From Litchfieldia salsa (GTDB taxonomy: Bacteria; Bacillota; Bacilli; Bacillales; Bacillaceae_L), in NCBI RefSeq assembly GCF_900104555.1, contig NZ_FNJU01000003.1:124001-188000 (forward strand): a stretch of 64,000 nt of DNA, in the 5' to 3' direction. The stretch's first letter is position 1; every line of letters begins with the position of its first letter. The translations under genes and the position numbers were made by a program. The notes below the pieces were generated by a model. It was not told where the DNA came from and ran no database searches. It saw only the letters and a program-made list of their open reading frames with translations. This document shows positions 8,802 to 17,560 of this stretch, piece after piece.

Positions 8802-9716
8802 TTATCCAGTAATTCTGTTTTTCTCATATTCTCTAAATGTACTACGTGTGAGTTCAATAAAAGCTCTTAATGGTGGGGTGAGCCATTTATCTTTATGCCA
8901 TGCAATTTGTGTGTGAATTGTTGAGTCTAAATTTATCCATGCTAGTTCTTGCATTATTCCTTCTTTAATTTCTTTTTCAACCACCATTGCTGGTAAAATA
9001 GCAATCCCAAGACCTGTTTTAACACATTGTTTTATTGCTTCTATACTTACAAATTCAAATTTATTTAAAATAGAAAGATTTGCAAAATGAAAAGACTCTT
9101 CTAATATTGTTCGGTAGGAGCATCCCTTTTCTGTAAGCAAAAATGTTTCGTTCTCATAGTGGTGGGGAAAAACTGCCTTTCTTATTGGTAACTGATAATC
9201 AGCTGCTACAACAACCTTGAGTTCTTCTTGAATAAGTGTTTCAATATGTAATGCATCGACAGGCTTTACCTTATCCATAATAAACGCAATATCAAGCTTG
9301 CCCTCTAAGAGCTGTTCTCTTGCTTGGTCATTTGAGTAAGATTGTTTAAATACGATTTTAACATTAGGAAATTCCTTTTTAAACTTTTTCAATAATACAG
9401 GGAGGCGGTACGTACACTGACTTTCCTGAGCACCAATTGTTAACGTACCAGTTGGTTCCTCATTTCCATTTACCACTTCCTTAGCCTCTTCAGAAATCAT
9501 AATCATCTTTTCAGCATACAGTTTAAACTGCTTACCAGATTCCGTTAAAATTAGTCGTTTACCTAAACGTTCAAATAAAGGTGTACCTAACTCCATTTCA
9601 AGGGTCTTTATTTGAGCTGTGACGCTTGACTGGGCAAAATTGAGGATTTTTGCAGTTTGTGTAAAATTTAGAAGGTCTGCTGCTGTTATAAATGTAATCA
9701 ATTGCTTTGTATCCAT
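8802..9716 (-). CDS. LysR family transcriptional regulator
   Basis: 304 aa with an N-terminal winged HTH (residues 3-60; NFTQTAKILNFAQSSVTAQIK) and a LysR effector domain from about residue 90. GAGGTGG precedes the ATG. It is divergent from the flavodoxin-type relic and the quinone oxidoreductase gene, which are its likely targets. A 7-bp inverted repeat (9733-9749) sits just upstream. Inducers of such pairs are often electrophiles or quinones, but that is inferred here. Confidence 0.93.
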   Translation of the reverse strand: MDTKQLITFITAADLLNFTQTAKILNFAQSSVTAQIKTLEMELGTPLFERLGKRLILTESGKQFKLYAEKMIMISEEAKEVVNGNEEPTGTLTIGAQESQCTYRLPVLLKKFKKEFPNVKIVFKQSYSNDQAREQLLEGKLDIAFIMDKVKPVDALHIETLIQEELKVVVAADYQLPIRKAVFPHHYENETFLLTEKGCSYRTILEESFHFANLSILNKFEFVSIEAIKQCVKTGLGIAILPAMVVEKEIKEGIMQELAWINLDSTIHTQIAWHKDKWLTPPLRAFIELTRSTFREYEKNRITG

Positions 9717-9732
9717 TTATCCACCTCGTTTT

Positions 9733-9749
9733 AATCGTTAAAAACGATT
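9733..9749. promoter_or_regulatory. Inverted repeat, candidate LysR-binding site
   Basis: AATCGTT-AAA-AACGATT is a perfect dyad 16 bases upstream of the lysR start. It also lies upstream of the divergent unit. The T-N11-A geometry fits LysR boxes. Confidence 0.5.
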
Positions 9750-9848
9750 GATTCAATCGAAATAATCCGCTTTTTTGATTTGTAAATCCATTATAAGCTA
9801 AGTATAGAAAATATGAAAATGATGAGCTGTTTAAAGAGAGAAGATAGC

Positions 9849-10242
9849 ATGGTATTTATTCATTGTGGCACTCGAAAAAATGGAAATACTGAGACTTTAA
9901 CAAGTTAACCAATAAAAGAAGTAGAGTATGACAGGGATAATGAAGAACTTTATTGATCGATGGTCACATCCAACTATAGATATAAATTATCCATGTTTCA
10001 AGAAGAAAATGGAAGATAAAAAAACTTTTGTTATCGCCCTAAAGGTGGTGATGAGCCCATTATTAAAGGACCTCCAATGATTCAACAATTTCAATAGATT
10101 TCTAACTTTATGGGAATCGAATTTGCAGCATATTTATTAGGGAAAGGAAAAATCAGGTGGAATTTTAGAAGATTACCAAGCATTGAAAGCTTTTGCCAGT
10201 TTAAATAAAAGATTAAACGAAATACAAAAGGAGGATTTATAC
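9849..10242 (+). pseudogene. Decayed NAD(P)H/FMN-dependent oxidoreductase (flavodoxin-like fold)
   Basis: An ATG at 9849 opens a peptide containing RKNGNTETL, the FMN-phosphate loop pattern of flavodoxin-type reductases. The frame stops at 9906. Downstream fragments in other frames include KGGDEPIIKGPPMIQQF, FMGIEFAAYLLGKGK and LNKRLNEIQKEDLY, as expected of the C-terminal half of such an enzyme. Several stops and frame changes show real decay rather than one sequencing error. The last fragment runs into the ribosome site of the next gene. Confidence 0.7.
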
Positions 10243-11196
10243 GTGAAAGCACTTGTAATGGACGGTTTTGGTGGACCAGAGATACTAACATATCAAGAAG
10301 TTTCAAATCCAGTTTTGGAAGATAACGACCTCCTCATTCGGACAGAAGCAATTGGGCTAAATTTTGCGGATATCTATAGAAGAAGAGGTGGCTATACGCG
10401 AGAGGGGAACATTTTAGGTTATGAGGCTGCAGGATTTGTAGAAAAGGTGGGTGAAGGTGTAACTGATTATAAAGTAGGTGATCGTGTTGGATTTGCGGAT
10501 GTCCCCTATGCTAACGCAGAACTTGTGAAGGTTCCTAAAGACCAAGCAATACCTCTTCCAAGTAATATATCATTTAATACTGCTGCAAGTGTATTGCTGC
10601 AAGGATTAACAACGGACTTCCTAATTAATGATAGTTTCAGTGTTCAATCAAAGCATACTGTGGTGATTCAGGCAGTTTCTGGGGGAGTCGGTCAACTTTT
10701 ACTTCAAGTTGTGAAAAGTAAAGGTGCAACGGTTATTGGGGTTACCTCAACATGCAAGAAAAAAGAAATTGCATTAAAGCTAGGTGCAGATGAAGTTTTT
10801 CTTAGATCAGAGGATTGGCTAAGTTCAATTTTTAACCTTACTGGAGTTGGTGCAGATGTTGTCTATGATGGAGTTGGAAGTACATTACTAGATAGCTTAT
10901 CTGTTGTAAAACCAGGTGGTACAGTTGTATTTTACGGAACGGCTGGTGGTGATCCTGCTCCATTAGATCCTAAGATGCTTATCACACATTCAAAAACTCT
11001 TGCTGGAGGTGACTTATGGGAAATGGTGACTGAAAGCGAGGATAGAATTAAAAGGGCGAATCGCCTTTTTGATTTGATAATAAAGAATGAAATCATACTT
11101 TCTTCTCCAACGATATTTCCTTTATCACAAGGTGCAGATGCACATCGATTTTTAGAAAGTGGAGAGAGTACAGGTAAAGTTTTAATGAAACCTTGA
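10243..11196 (+). CDS. Zinc-independent quinone oxidoreductase-like protein (MDR superfamily)
   Basis: 317 aa. It has the GroES-like N-terminal domain (EAIGLNFADIYRRRGGY) and a Rossmann domain with the NADPH loop AVSGGVGQLL (about residues 145-154). No structural or catalytic zinc Cys cluster is present, as in quinone oxidoreductases. It probably reduces quinones or other alpha,beta-unsaturated carbonyls in the cytosol. The GTG at 10243 has AAGGAGG nine bases upstream. A longer in-frame start at 10183 lies in the preceding relic and is rejected. Confidence 0.9.
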   Translation: MKALVMDGFGGPEILTYQEVSNPVLEDNDLLIRTEAIGLNFADIYRRRGGYTREGNILGYEAAGFVEKVGEGVTDYKVGDRVGFADVPYANAELVKVPKDQAIPLPSNISFNTAASVLLQGLTTDFLINDSFSVQSKHTVVIQAVSGGVGQLLLQVVKSKGATVIGVTSTCKKKEIALKLGADEVFLRSEDWLSSIFNLTGVGADVVYDGVGSTLLDSLSVVKPGGTVVFYGTAGGDPAPLDPKMLITHSKTLAGGDLWEMVTESEDRIKRANRLFDLIIKNEIILSSPTIFPLSQGADAHRFLESGESTGKVLMKP

Positions 11197-11320
11197 CAAC
11201 AGGTATTTTTATTCACTCTATTTTCATTTAAAAAAAATATAATTACACTTTATGAAGCTTAAACCCTACTAAAGGTTTAGGTATAAGAAGAACCTATTGC
11301 GTTTTCTTTTTGCAATTAGG

Positions 11321-11348
11321 ACTTGACGATAAGCCAAGTTTTTCTTTA
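11321..11348 (+). terminator. Short terminator-like hairpin
   Basis: ACTTG (11321-11325) pairs with CAAGT (11335-11339), followed by TTTTCTTT. Weak stem. Confidence 0.35.
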
Positions 11349-11451
11349 ATTAGTAATTCAAATAAAGTTTGAAAGATTACTTTACAAGGTTAGAAATGAA
11401 AAATTCGTTTACAAAAATTGTTAACTTCAGTAAAATTAATACAAATTAACA

Positions 11452-11720
11452 AATGCGTTGAAGAGAAGAGTAAATAACCCTTATTCTTTCCAGAGAGCTC
11501 CGTTTGCTGAAAAGGAGTAAGAATAGGTTATTGAACCAAGACTCTGAGCATCACATTGGAACCAATGGGGGATGGTGTGGCGGGTGCCCCCGTTATAGGG
11601 CTAAGGTATAAAATGTACCTGATAAGATTAATATGGTGACATATTAATAAACTGAGGTGGCAACACGATGATATAATCTCGTCCTCAAGGCTTTAGGGTC
11701 TTGGGGGTGGGATTTTTTTC
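11452..11720 (+). ncRNA. T-box leader (tRNA-sensing riboswitch), specifier CAA or AAG
   Basis: Stem I has the AGTA/GAA loop-E pair (AGTA at 11469-11472, GAA at 11533-11535) and the AGAGAG distal motif. The T-box sequence is GAGGTGGCAACACG, with the tRNA-pairing UGGC at 11658-11661. The terminator stem (about 11678-11713) has G-U pairs and ends in seven T. The specifier is CAA (Gln, 11537-11539) or AAG (Lys, 11538-11540) depending on loop register. UGGC calls for a tRNA with G73, which fits tRNA-Gln better. The first downstream gene is an MFS transporter. Confidence 0.9.
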
Positions 11721-11732
11721 TTTTCTTTTTAT

Positions 11733-11826
11733 AAGGCTGTTTTCTCAAAGTTTTTTGTTTTAAGACATACAGTATTCATCCTGCGGCTTTAAAAGCAAGA
11801 ATTTATACGCAAACAGCCTTTTTTAA
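11733..11826 (+). terminator. Long-loop inverted repeat with T-run between T-box and transporter
   Basis: AAGGCTGTTT (11733-11742) is the perfect complement of AAACAGCCTT (11811-11820), with a 68-base loop and six T (11819-11824) at the end. It could be a second terminator, or a small mobile-repeat relic inserted between the T-box and its gene. Confidence 0.45.
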
Positions 11827-11864
11827 AGATTATATTATAAGGTATGACTATTGGGGGGAGCTTA

Positions 11865-13118
11865 TTGAATTTAAAGAAAATGATATCATCATGGAAATAT
11901 CCATCAATATTATTAGTCGGAATCGGAGTTTCCAATATAGGTGAATGGATTTATTTCATTTCTCTTAATTTAATTGTATTAGACATGACTGGGTCTGCTT
12001 TAGCAGTTTCTGGTTTGTATATCATTAAGCCATTAGCTACTATATGTACTAACTTTTGGGCGGGAAGCTTAATAGACCGTCTGAATAAACGAAAGCTAAT
12101 GGTTTTACTTGATATAGTCAGAGCTATATTTATAGCGTTATTACCTTTCTTTTCAACAATTTCTCTAATCTATTTATTTGTATTTTTTATTAATATAGCA
12201 AGTTCAATCTTTGGTCCAACATCAATGACTTATATAACAAAATTAATTCCACAAGAACAACGAAAACAATTTAATTCTCTTCATAGCCTTATTACATCAG
12301 GTGCATTTTTAATAGGTCCAGCATTTGCAGGAATCTTATTTTTTATTGGATCTCCGATATTTGCAATCTATATTAATGCGATTGCTTTATTCTTATCAGG
12401 TGTAATTACATTGGCAATGCCAGATATAGAGAAACATACGACAGTATCTTCTGATGATAATAGATTATCGTTGAAAGTAATTAAAGAGGACTTGTCAGTT
12501 GTATTTGAGTATAGCCGAGAGAACAGATATGTTATGATGATTTACTTTTTGTTTAGTGGTGTGATGGTCATAATGGCAAGTGCTGTGGATTCTCTTGAAG
12601 CAGCTTTTGCAAAGGAAGTTCTTTCTTTGTCGGATAGTGAGTATGGATTCTTAGTAACGATTGCTGGAGCGGGTATTGCTATTGGTGCCTTAATTAACTC
12701 CTTTTTCGTTAAGAAAATTCACACCTCTGTTTTAATAGGTGTTGGGACTGTTTTGGTTTCAACAGGGTATATTATATTTGCCTTTTCTAGTTCATTTCTT
12801 GTTGCAGCCACAGGTTTCTTTACACTAGCCTTTTTTATAGCCTATGCAAATACAGGTTTTCTTACATTCTACCAAAACAATGTACCAGTTGATGTAATGG
12901 GGAGAATTGGAAGTGTTTATCATTTAATTCAGGCTGCTTTAGTTATACTAGTAACCAGTATTATGGGAATTGCTGCTCAAATTGCATCCATTCAACTCGT
13001 CGTTATTATAGGTGTTCTTGTCATGATGGTCTTATCCATTTCATTATGTATCACTTCCTTTCTGCCTTCGAGGAGTCATATCTTTCAATCTGAATTAATT
13101 GTAACTAAGAAAATTTAG
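11865..13118 (+). CDS. MFS transporter, drug-efflux (DHA3-like) type
   Basis: 417 aa with about 12 transmembrane segments. The loop after TM2 carries GSLIDRLNKRKLM, the MFS motif A (G-x3-D-R-x2-[RK]) typical of DHA3/EntS-like exporters. A cytoplasmic loop at about residues 185-215 separates the two halves. The TTG at 11865 is chosen because GGGGGGAG lies upstream; ATG 11844 has only a weak site. It may be under T-box control, but the hairpin at 11733-11826 intervenes. The exported compound is unknown. Confidence 0.85.
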   Translation: MNLKKMISSWKYPSILLVGIGVSNIGEWIYFISLNLIVLDMTGSALAVSGLYIIKPLATICTNFWAGSLIDRLNKRKLMVLLDIVRAIFIALLPFFSTISLIYLFVFFINIASSIFGPTSMTYITKLIPQEQRKQFNSLHSLITSGAFLIGPAFAGILFFIGSPIFAIYINAIALFLSGVITLAMPDIEKHTTVSSDDNRLSLKVIKEDLSVVFEYSRENRYVMMIYFLFSGVMVIMASAVDSLEAAFAKEVLSLSDSEYGFLVTIAGAGIAIGALINSFFVKKIHTSVLIGVGTVLVSTGYIIFAFSSSFLVAATGFFTLAFFIAYANTGFLTFYQNNVPVDVMGRIGSVYHLIQAALVILVTSIMGIAAQIASIQLVVIIGVLVMMVLSISLCITSFLPSRSHIFQSELIVTKKI

Positions 13119-13231
13119 TCTATTAATAGAATGGTGTATTTTTTATTAAATGCTTGTTTCCAGGAGGATTAGTAGTTGTTTTAAAAAGAGGAGATTAATA
13201 AAAGTTAATGAAATATAAAGGAGGTAAATTA

Positions 13232-13420
13232 ATGGCTTTGGTATGGATTTTTGTCGGATTGTTCATTGCAGTACTTTTGTTATTTGGTTATTTTTTAGAT
13301 AAAAAAACCAACCGTTATAAACAAATCAGCGATAAGAATGTTAAAGACGGACAGGAGTCAATTAAAGATGAAGCACAAAAGCATAATCCACCTAATTCTA
13401 ACCAAACAAATTGGTGGTAA
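13232..13420 (+). CDS. Small membrane protein, 62 aa
   Basis: One N-terminal transmembrane helix (residues 3-22) and a hydrophilic tail ending in NQTNWW. AAAGGAGG lies eight bases before the ATG, an unusually good site for a small ORF. No family is recognised. Confidence 0.6.
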   Translation: MALVWIFVGLFIAVLLLFGYFLDKKTNRYKQISDKNVKDGQESIKDEAQKHNPPNSNQTNWW

Positions 13421-13593
13421 ATTAATTGTTACATCCAAACCTAGCGAACATATGGTCTTGAACTATTGAGTTGCGACAATTGAATAATCTGTCGCCCCTG
13501 ATTTTGCTAGTGAAACTGCTAAAAGTGTGTCAATTTTATAATAACAAACAATTAAGTTTATTACTTTCTTAATAAGAAAAAGGAGATTAGAAG

Positions 13594-14214
13594 ATGAGTG
13601 AAGAACTGAAAATCTTTGATAAGAAGCGAAATGAAATAGGCGTAGCCCAAAGGGATCAGGTACATATACATGGTTATTGGCACGAAACATTCCATTGTTG
13701 GTTTGTAGATAAAAAGGATGGAGTTAATCATATTTATTTTCAAAAACGTAGTGATGTTAAAAAAGATTATCCAAACCTCTTAGATATAACTGCTGCTGGA
13801 CATATATTATCTAATGAAAGTGTTTCTGACGGTATTAGAGAGGTAAGGGAAGAATTAGGTATAAATGTTGAAATGGAAGAACTAATACCACTAGGGATTA
13901 TTGAAGATTGTATCATTTCAAATAGCTTTATAGATAGAGAATTTGGACATGTATATGTATATCATATGAAAGATAAGGATACTTTCATATTGCAACAAGA
14001 AGAGGTATCTGGAATTGCAAAAACAAGGTTTGATGATTTTTTTGATTTATGTCTTGGAGAAAAAGACACAATCAAAATCGAAGGCTTCGAGATTAATGAA
14101 TTTGGAAAAACATTCAACTATATTAAAAGTGTAAGTCTAAACGAATTTGTACCTCATCAACGAACTTATTTAGAAAATGTTGCTAAGTTAATTGCGGATA
14201 ACCTAAGAAGTTGA
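13594..14214 (+). CDS. Nudix hydrolase (isopentenyl-diphosphate-isomerase-like / YfcD type)
   Basis: 206 aa. The Nudix box spans GHILSN-E-SVSDGI-REVREELGI (about residues 69-90). It has one residue fewer than the classic GX5EX7REUXEEXGU, a spacing I associate with the IPP-isomerase/YfcD branch. All acidic metal ligands (REVREE) are present. Likely a hydrolase of a nucleoside diphosphate linked to another moiety. AAAGGAG precedes the ATG. Confidence 0.88.
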   Translation: MSEELKIFDKKRNEIGVAQRDQVHIHGYWHETFHCWFVDKKDGVNHIYFQKRSDVKKDYPNLLDITAAGHILSNESVSDGIREVREELGINVEMEELIPLGIIEDCIISNSFIDREFGHVYVYHMKDKDTFILQQEEVSGIAKTRFDDFFDLCLGEKDTIKIEGFEINEFGKTFNYIKSVSLNEFVPHQRTYLENVAKLIADNLRS

Positions 14215-14304
14215 GCAATGAACACAGACCCTTTGGAAAGAAAAATATTTAGAAATGAATATTTTTTGAATTAATTTTACCGAGCCTAAGAAAGGGAGCA
14301 AATC

Positions 14305-14688
14305 ATGAAAAAGTTTTATGTTGCATCTAGTTTTAAAAATATAGAAGCAGTTCGTTATGTTACCAACGAGTTAATAAATAGAGGTTATATTCATACATAT
14401 GATTGGACAAAACATGAAAGAGCTTCATCAAATGAGGAATTAAAAGAAATAGGAAAGCTAGAAACCATTGCAGTAACACAAGCAGATTTTATCATTGTAT
14501 TACTACCAGCAGGTAAAGGAAGTCATATTGAATTTGGCATTGCACTTGGACAAGGAAAAACAATTTATCTATACTCACAAAATGATGAAGTAAATAACTT
14601 CGAAACAACGAGTACCTTTTACCATTTGCCTCAAGTTAAGAAATGTATTGGTACGATTGATGAGTTGATTTTAACAGTTACAAAGTAA
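14305..14688 (+). CDS. Nucleoside 2-deoxyribosyltransferase-like protein
   Basis: 127 aa, close to the usual length of the PF05014 family. It begins with KFYVASSFKN and has the family signature near GKGSHIEFGIALGQGK (about residues 73-88), where Glu is the catalytic nucleophile in true deoxyribosyltransferases. Proteins of this size in Bacilli are often annotated only as group-specific, so the substrate may be a non-standard nucleotide. Confidence 0.75.
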   Translation: MKKFYVASSFKNIEAVRYVTNELINRGYIHTYDWTKHERASSNEELKEIGKLETIAVTQADFIIVLLPAGKGSHIEFGIALGQGKTIYLYSQNDEVNNFETTSTFYHLPQVKKCIGTIDELILTVTK

Positions 14689-14754
14689 GAGAGTATCAAT
14701 TCTAAACTTGAAAGCTACTCTTCAAGAAATTGATAATAGTAGTAGAGAAATACA

Positions 14755-14777
14755 AAGACCTCTGATCTAGAGGTCTT
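14755..14777. terminator. Hairpin between convergent genes
   Basis: AAGACCTC pairs perfectly with GAGGTCTT (loop 14763-14769). The U-run on either side is poor. It separates the + and - strand genes. Confidence 0.4.
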
Positions 14778-14795
14778 CCGAGAAAGACTTTTTGG

Positions 14796-15239
14796 CTATA
14801 TTGAATAGTTCAACCAATTACTCTGAGACCCACCCATCTTTTCATAAAATCTTTGGGCATTGTAATTATCAGTTGCGGTTACCCACCCCATATGTGCATA
14901 TTCATTTTCTTTTGTATATTTTTCACATTGTTTAAACAGTTCTTGGCCTACACCTGTTCCTCTGGCGTTTTCAACAACGAATAAATCATTCATTATTGTT
15001 ATTTTATCAGCTTTTGTTGTACTAAAGCTAAAATACAATGTTGAAAAGCCAAGTAATCTACCATCTTCTTCAGCGATGAACTGGATACCTTTCTTCTTTT
15101 GTAATAACGTCTCAATTAAACGATGTATGTTTTCAATAGGTGGTTTAGGTCTTTTATAAAAATCAACGATATACTGATACATCAAATCAGTTAATTGGTT
15201 TAAATCATCTTTTTCTGCGGTTCTGATTATTAAGGGCAT
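14796..15239 (-). CDS. GNAT family N-acetyltransferase
   Basis: 147 aa, with the canonical acetyl-CoA loop ARGTGVG (about residues 94-100) after LFVVEN, and the AQRFYEKMGG motif near the C-terminus. The acceptor is unknown. GAGGAGAG precedes the ATG. Confidence 0.92.
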   Translation of the reverse strand: MPLIIRTAEKDDLNQLTDLMYQYIVDFYKRPKPPIENIHRLIETLLQKKKGIQFIAEEDGRLLGFSTLYFSFSTTKADKITIMNDLFVVENARGTGVGQELFKQCEKYTKENEYAHMGWVTATDNYNAQRFYEKMGGSQSNWLNYSI

Positions 15240-15428
15240 CGTTATACTCTCCTCTTTTCATTAAAATTATTGTATTAATATACACCAACCTGAAATTTTA
15301 TTCAATAACATTCTTGAGAATCCTTGGTAATTTATTAGACGCTTTTTTGTGGAATTTATCCTAATAAATGTAATGGTAAAATATGGTATAGTAATATCAA
15401 ATGTTAAATAAAGGAAAGGAGTTCCTGA

Positions 15429-15530
15429 ATGAGGAGGAAAATGTCAATTGAAGTGAGTAATTCTAATGGCGAATTTAAAAGAGAAACTGATATTAATACA
15501 ATTTCTGGAAACTTCCAACTAGAAAGGTAG
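15429..15530 (+). CDS. Possible 33-aa peptide upstream of a small membrane gene
   Basis: ATG 15429 has AAAGGAG seven bases upstream and gives a polar 33-residue peptide ending in FQLER. The stop lies nine bases before the next ATG, so it may couple translation. Coding status is uncertain because of the length. Confidence 0.35.
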   Translation: MRRKMSIEVSNSNGEFKRETDINTISGNFQLER

Positions 15531-15539
15531 TTGAGTTAG

Positions 15540-15788
15540 ATGTATTGGAAACTAAGAATTCCATTAATATTAGGGGTTATAGGAGTTGTTTCGGGACTTG
15601 TGCAAAAGTTCCCGAACCTTTTTCTTGTGAATAGTTCTTACCTTATTTCTAGTGCCCTTTTTATCGGTTTGATAGGAATCATTTTTACTATTTTAGAGAA
15701 AACAGATCTGAACGAAAGAAAAGTTCATTTTACAATCGGCGTTGGCATAATCCTTTTTGGTTATACTTTTGACTACCTTATGGCATAG
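15540..15788 (+). CDS. Small membrane protein, 82 aa
   Basis: Three hydrophobic segments (about residues 5-22, 30-50 and 62-80). The ribosome site is poor, so translation may depend on coupling to the upstream peptide. No family is recognised. Confidence 0.55.
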   Translation: MYWKLRIPLILGVIGVVSGLVQKFPNLFLVNSSYLISSALFIGLIGIIFTILEKTDLNERKVHFTIGVGIILFGYTFDYLMA

Positions 15789-15870
15789 TGTGCTAACGTT
15801 AGTATTTCTTTAAAAAGGAGAAGTGTTTTAGTGGAAGTGATAACGTATTTACAAAGGGGAAAATATAGAG

Positions 15871-16051
15871 ATGAATAATTGGTGGTATAGTTTTTACTTT
15901 TTAGTTCTAGGAGTAGTATCCTTTTGGAGAGATAGTAACATTTGTTATGTTAGGTTTTATTTTTATAAGTTTGAATAATATCAACGCAACACTAAAAAAG
16001 ATTTATAAGCTAAATGGTGAATATAACAAAATGGATGAAAACCAGGATTAA
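15871..16051 (+). pseudogene. Small membrane protein gene with a frameshift
   Basis: ATG 15871 opens a hydrophobic frame (WWYSFYFLVLGVVSF) that would continue into unrelated, Cys/Tyr-rich codons. From about 15905 another frame gives a clean second hydrophobic segment (IVTFVMLGFIFISL) and a hydrophilic tail ending at TAA 16049. A length change in the TTTT tract at about 15911-15914 joins the two halves into a 60-residue two-TM protein. Confidence 0.5.
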
Positions 16052-16105
16052 AAGAAACCTACTATTTCAATAAAGGGTCGATGATGGAGTTAAGAGAGGT
16101 GTTCT

Positions 16106-16426
16106 ATGAATATAGAAACAATTACAAATTTGTTTTTTATATTTTTATTAATAGTGGGTGTGATTAGCTTTTTTGTTGGTGTTGGCTTTATGAGAATATT
16201 TAAAAACTATAAAACTGGTTTTCTTGCATTGTTTGGTCTAAGTTTTTTATTGAATGTTATTCTCTTTGAGTGGTACCAATCTGCTCTATTAGAGATAGCT
16301 ATAGGAACCATCCCTATTGTATTTACCCATTTATTTGCTATTGTTTTATACTTTATCTATCTAATTATTAGCTGGTTTGTTTTAAGAAGAATTAATAAAC
16401 AAAATCTATTAACTAATTCAGGATAG
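16106..16426 (+). CDS. Membrane protein, 106 aa, three TM segments
   Basis: Hydrophobic segments at about residues 8-30, 38-60 and 68-94, with a basic tail. AGAGGTG precedes the ATG. No family is recognised. A terminator follows 100 bases downstream. Confidence 0.6.
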   Translation: MNIETITNLFFIFLLIVGVISFFVGVGFMRIFKNYKTGFLALFGLSFLLNVILFEWYQSALLEIAIGTIPIVFTHLFAIVLYFIYLIISWFVLRRINKQNLLTNSG

Positions 16427-16529
16427 ACTCTATTTTTAACATCAAAATGAATATTTCTAATACTACTGGACCATTCCTTCAAATAGAACTTTTTTTACTA
16501 ACGGCTTCTTTGGTTCAGTAAATTCAAAA

Positions 16530-16560
16530 GGGCATAAATCTATCTATATGCCCATTTTTT
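16530..16560 (+). terminator. Terminator
   Basis: GGGCATA pairs with TATGCCC (16530-16536 with 16547-16553), followed by A and a T-run. The T-run overlaps the stop of the convergent lysR gene. Confidence 0.7.
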
Positions 16561-17443
16561 AGAGTCTTGTTTCAACTAAATGTGTAAAAAATTTAGTTGC
16601 TGCTAGTGACAGAGGAATCTCTTTTTTTGTTATTAGTCCTATTTTTCTTTTTTCTATTTTTACATTTAAACGAACTTCGAATAGTTCACCCTCAGATAAT
16701 TCTTTCGAAACCAACTCTTTAGTGACAAATCCAATCCCCATTCCAATTTTTGCGCATTCAATTAACAATTCAACGCTTCCAACTTCAATGTCGGGCTTTA
16801 CGTTTAGCCCTTGTTTTTGGAATAGTCGCTTTAGAAATCTTCTTGAACTGCTTGTTTCCGAAAAGGAAATGATAGGGTAGTTGAGTAGGTCTTCAAGGGT
16901 CAGAATTGATTCAGCCAAATCTTTATATTTCTCCCCTACAATAAACGTACTATTAATGGTTAGAAATTCGGTTATTTTTATTTGATCGTGATCAATCGGT
17001 AAATGAATGACACCAATATCAATAAGACCGGTTGATAACTTTTCCAAAATCTGAGGTGTTGAACCATGTTGTAGCTTAATCCTGATTTCTGGAAACAGGT
17101 CTTGGAATGTTTGGATATGGGGAAGTAAAAAATGTTTACAAGTTGAATCACTACCACCAATTGTAACTTGTCCACTTTTAAAATTTTTCAGCTCAGAGAT
17201 CTTTCGTTCAGCATTATTAATTAATCCAAAAGCTGGACTGATATATCCAAATAAAGTTTCACCTTCATTTGTCATTGTTACTCCTTTTGAGGTTCTAACA
17301 AATAACTGAACACCAAGTCCTTCCTCCAATTGTTTAATAGCATGACTTACGCTTGGTTGTGTAATATATAATTTTCTTGCGGCTTTGCTGAAATTCTGTT
17401 CAATTGCCGTCACATAAAAAACACGATAAAGGTCAAGTTGCAT
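16559..17443 (-). CDS. LysR family transcriptional regulator
   Basis: 294 aa with an N-terminal HTH (NFSKAARKLYITQPSVSHAIK, residues 17-38) and a LysR effector domain. The start is placed at the ATG ending at 17443, with AGGTGG upstream. A longer in-frame ATG at 17488 would extend 15 residues across the operator-like dyad and is rejected. It is divergent from the EPSP-synthase gene, a typical LysR target arrangement. Confidence 0.92.
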   Translation of the reverse strand: MQLDLYRVFYVTAIEQNFSKAARKLYITQPSVSHAIKQLEEGLGVQLFVRTSKGVTMTNEGETLFGYISPAFGLINNAERKISELKNFKSGQVTIGGSDSTCKHFLLPHIQTFQDLFPEIRIKLQHGSTPQILEKLSTGLIDIGVIHLPIDHDQIKITEFLTINSTFIVGEKYKDLAESILTLEDLLNYPIISFSETSSSRRFLKRLFQKQGLNVKPDIEVGSVELLIECAKIGMGIGFVTKELVSKELSEGELFEVRLNVKIEKRKIGLITKKEIPLSLAATKFFTHLVETRL

Positions 17444-17480
17444 GATATAGATACCACCTATGGTTGTTATCAAATGTATT

Positions 17481-17507
17481 AATTTCATTTATATCTTAAA
17501 TGAAATT
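17481..17507. promoter_or_regulatory. Inverted repeat in lysR-aroA intergenic region
   Basis: AATTTCATTT (17481-17490) is a perfect complement of AAATGAAATT (17498-17507), with a seven-base spacer. It lies between the divergent start sites, where a LysR protein would act. Confidence 0.55.
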
Positions 17508-17560
17508 ATAATGAAAATACAGAAAATAATAAAAAATTTAATAATAAGGAGTGTGTGATA

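Noticed and set aside
10183-10242. N-terminal extension of the quinone oxidoreductase
   Set aside because: The codons belong to the decayed flavodoxin-type relic and the ribosome site for GTG 10243 lies inside them.
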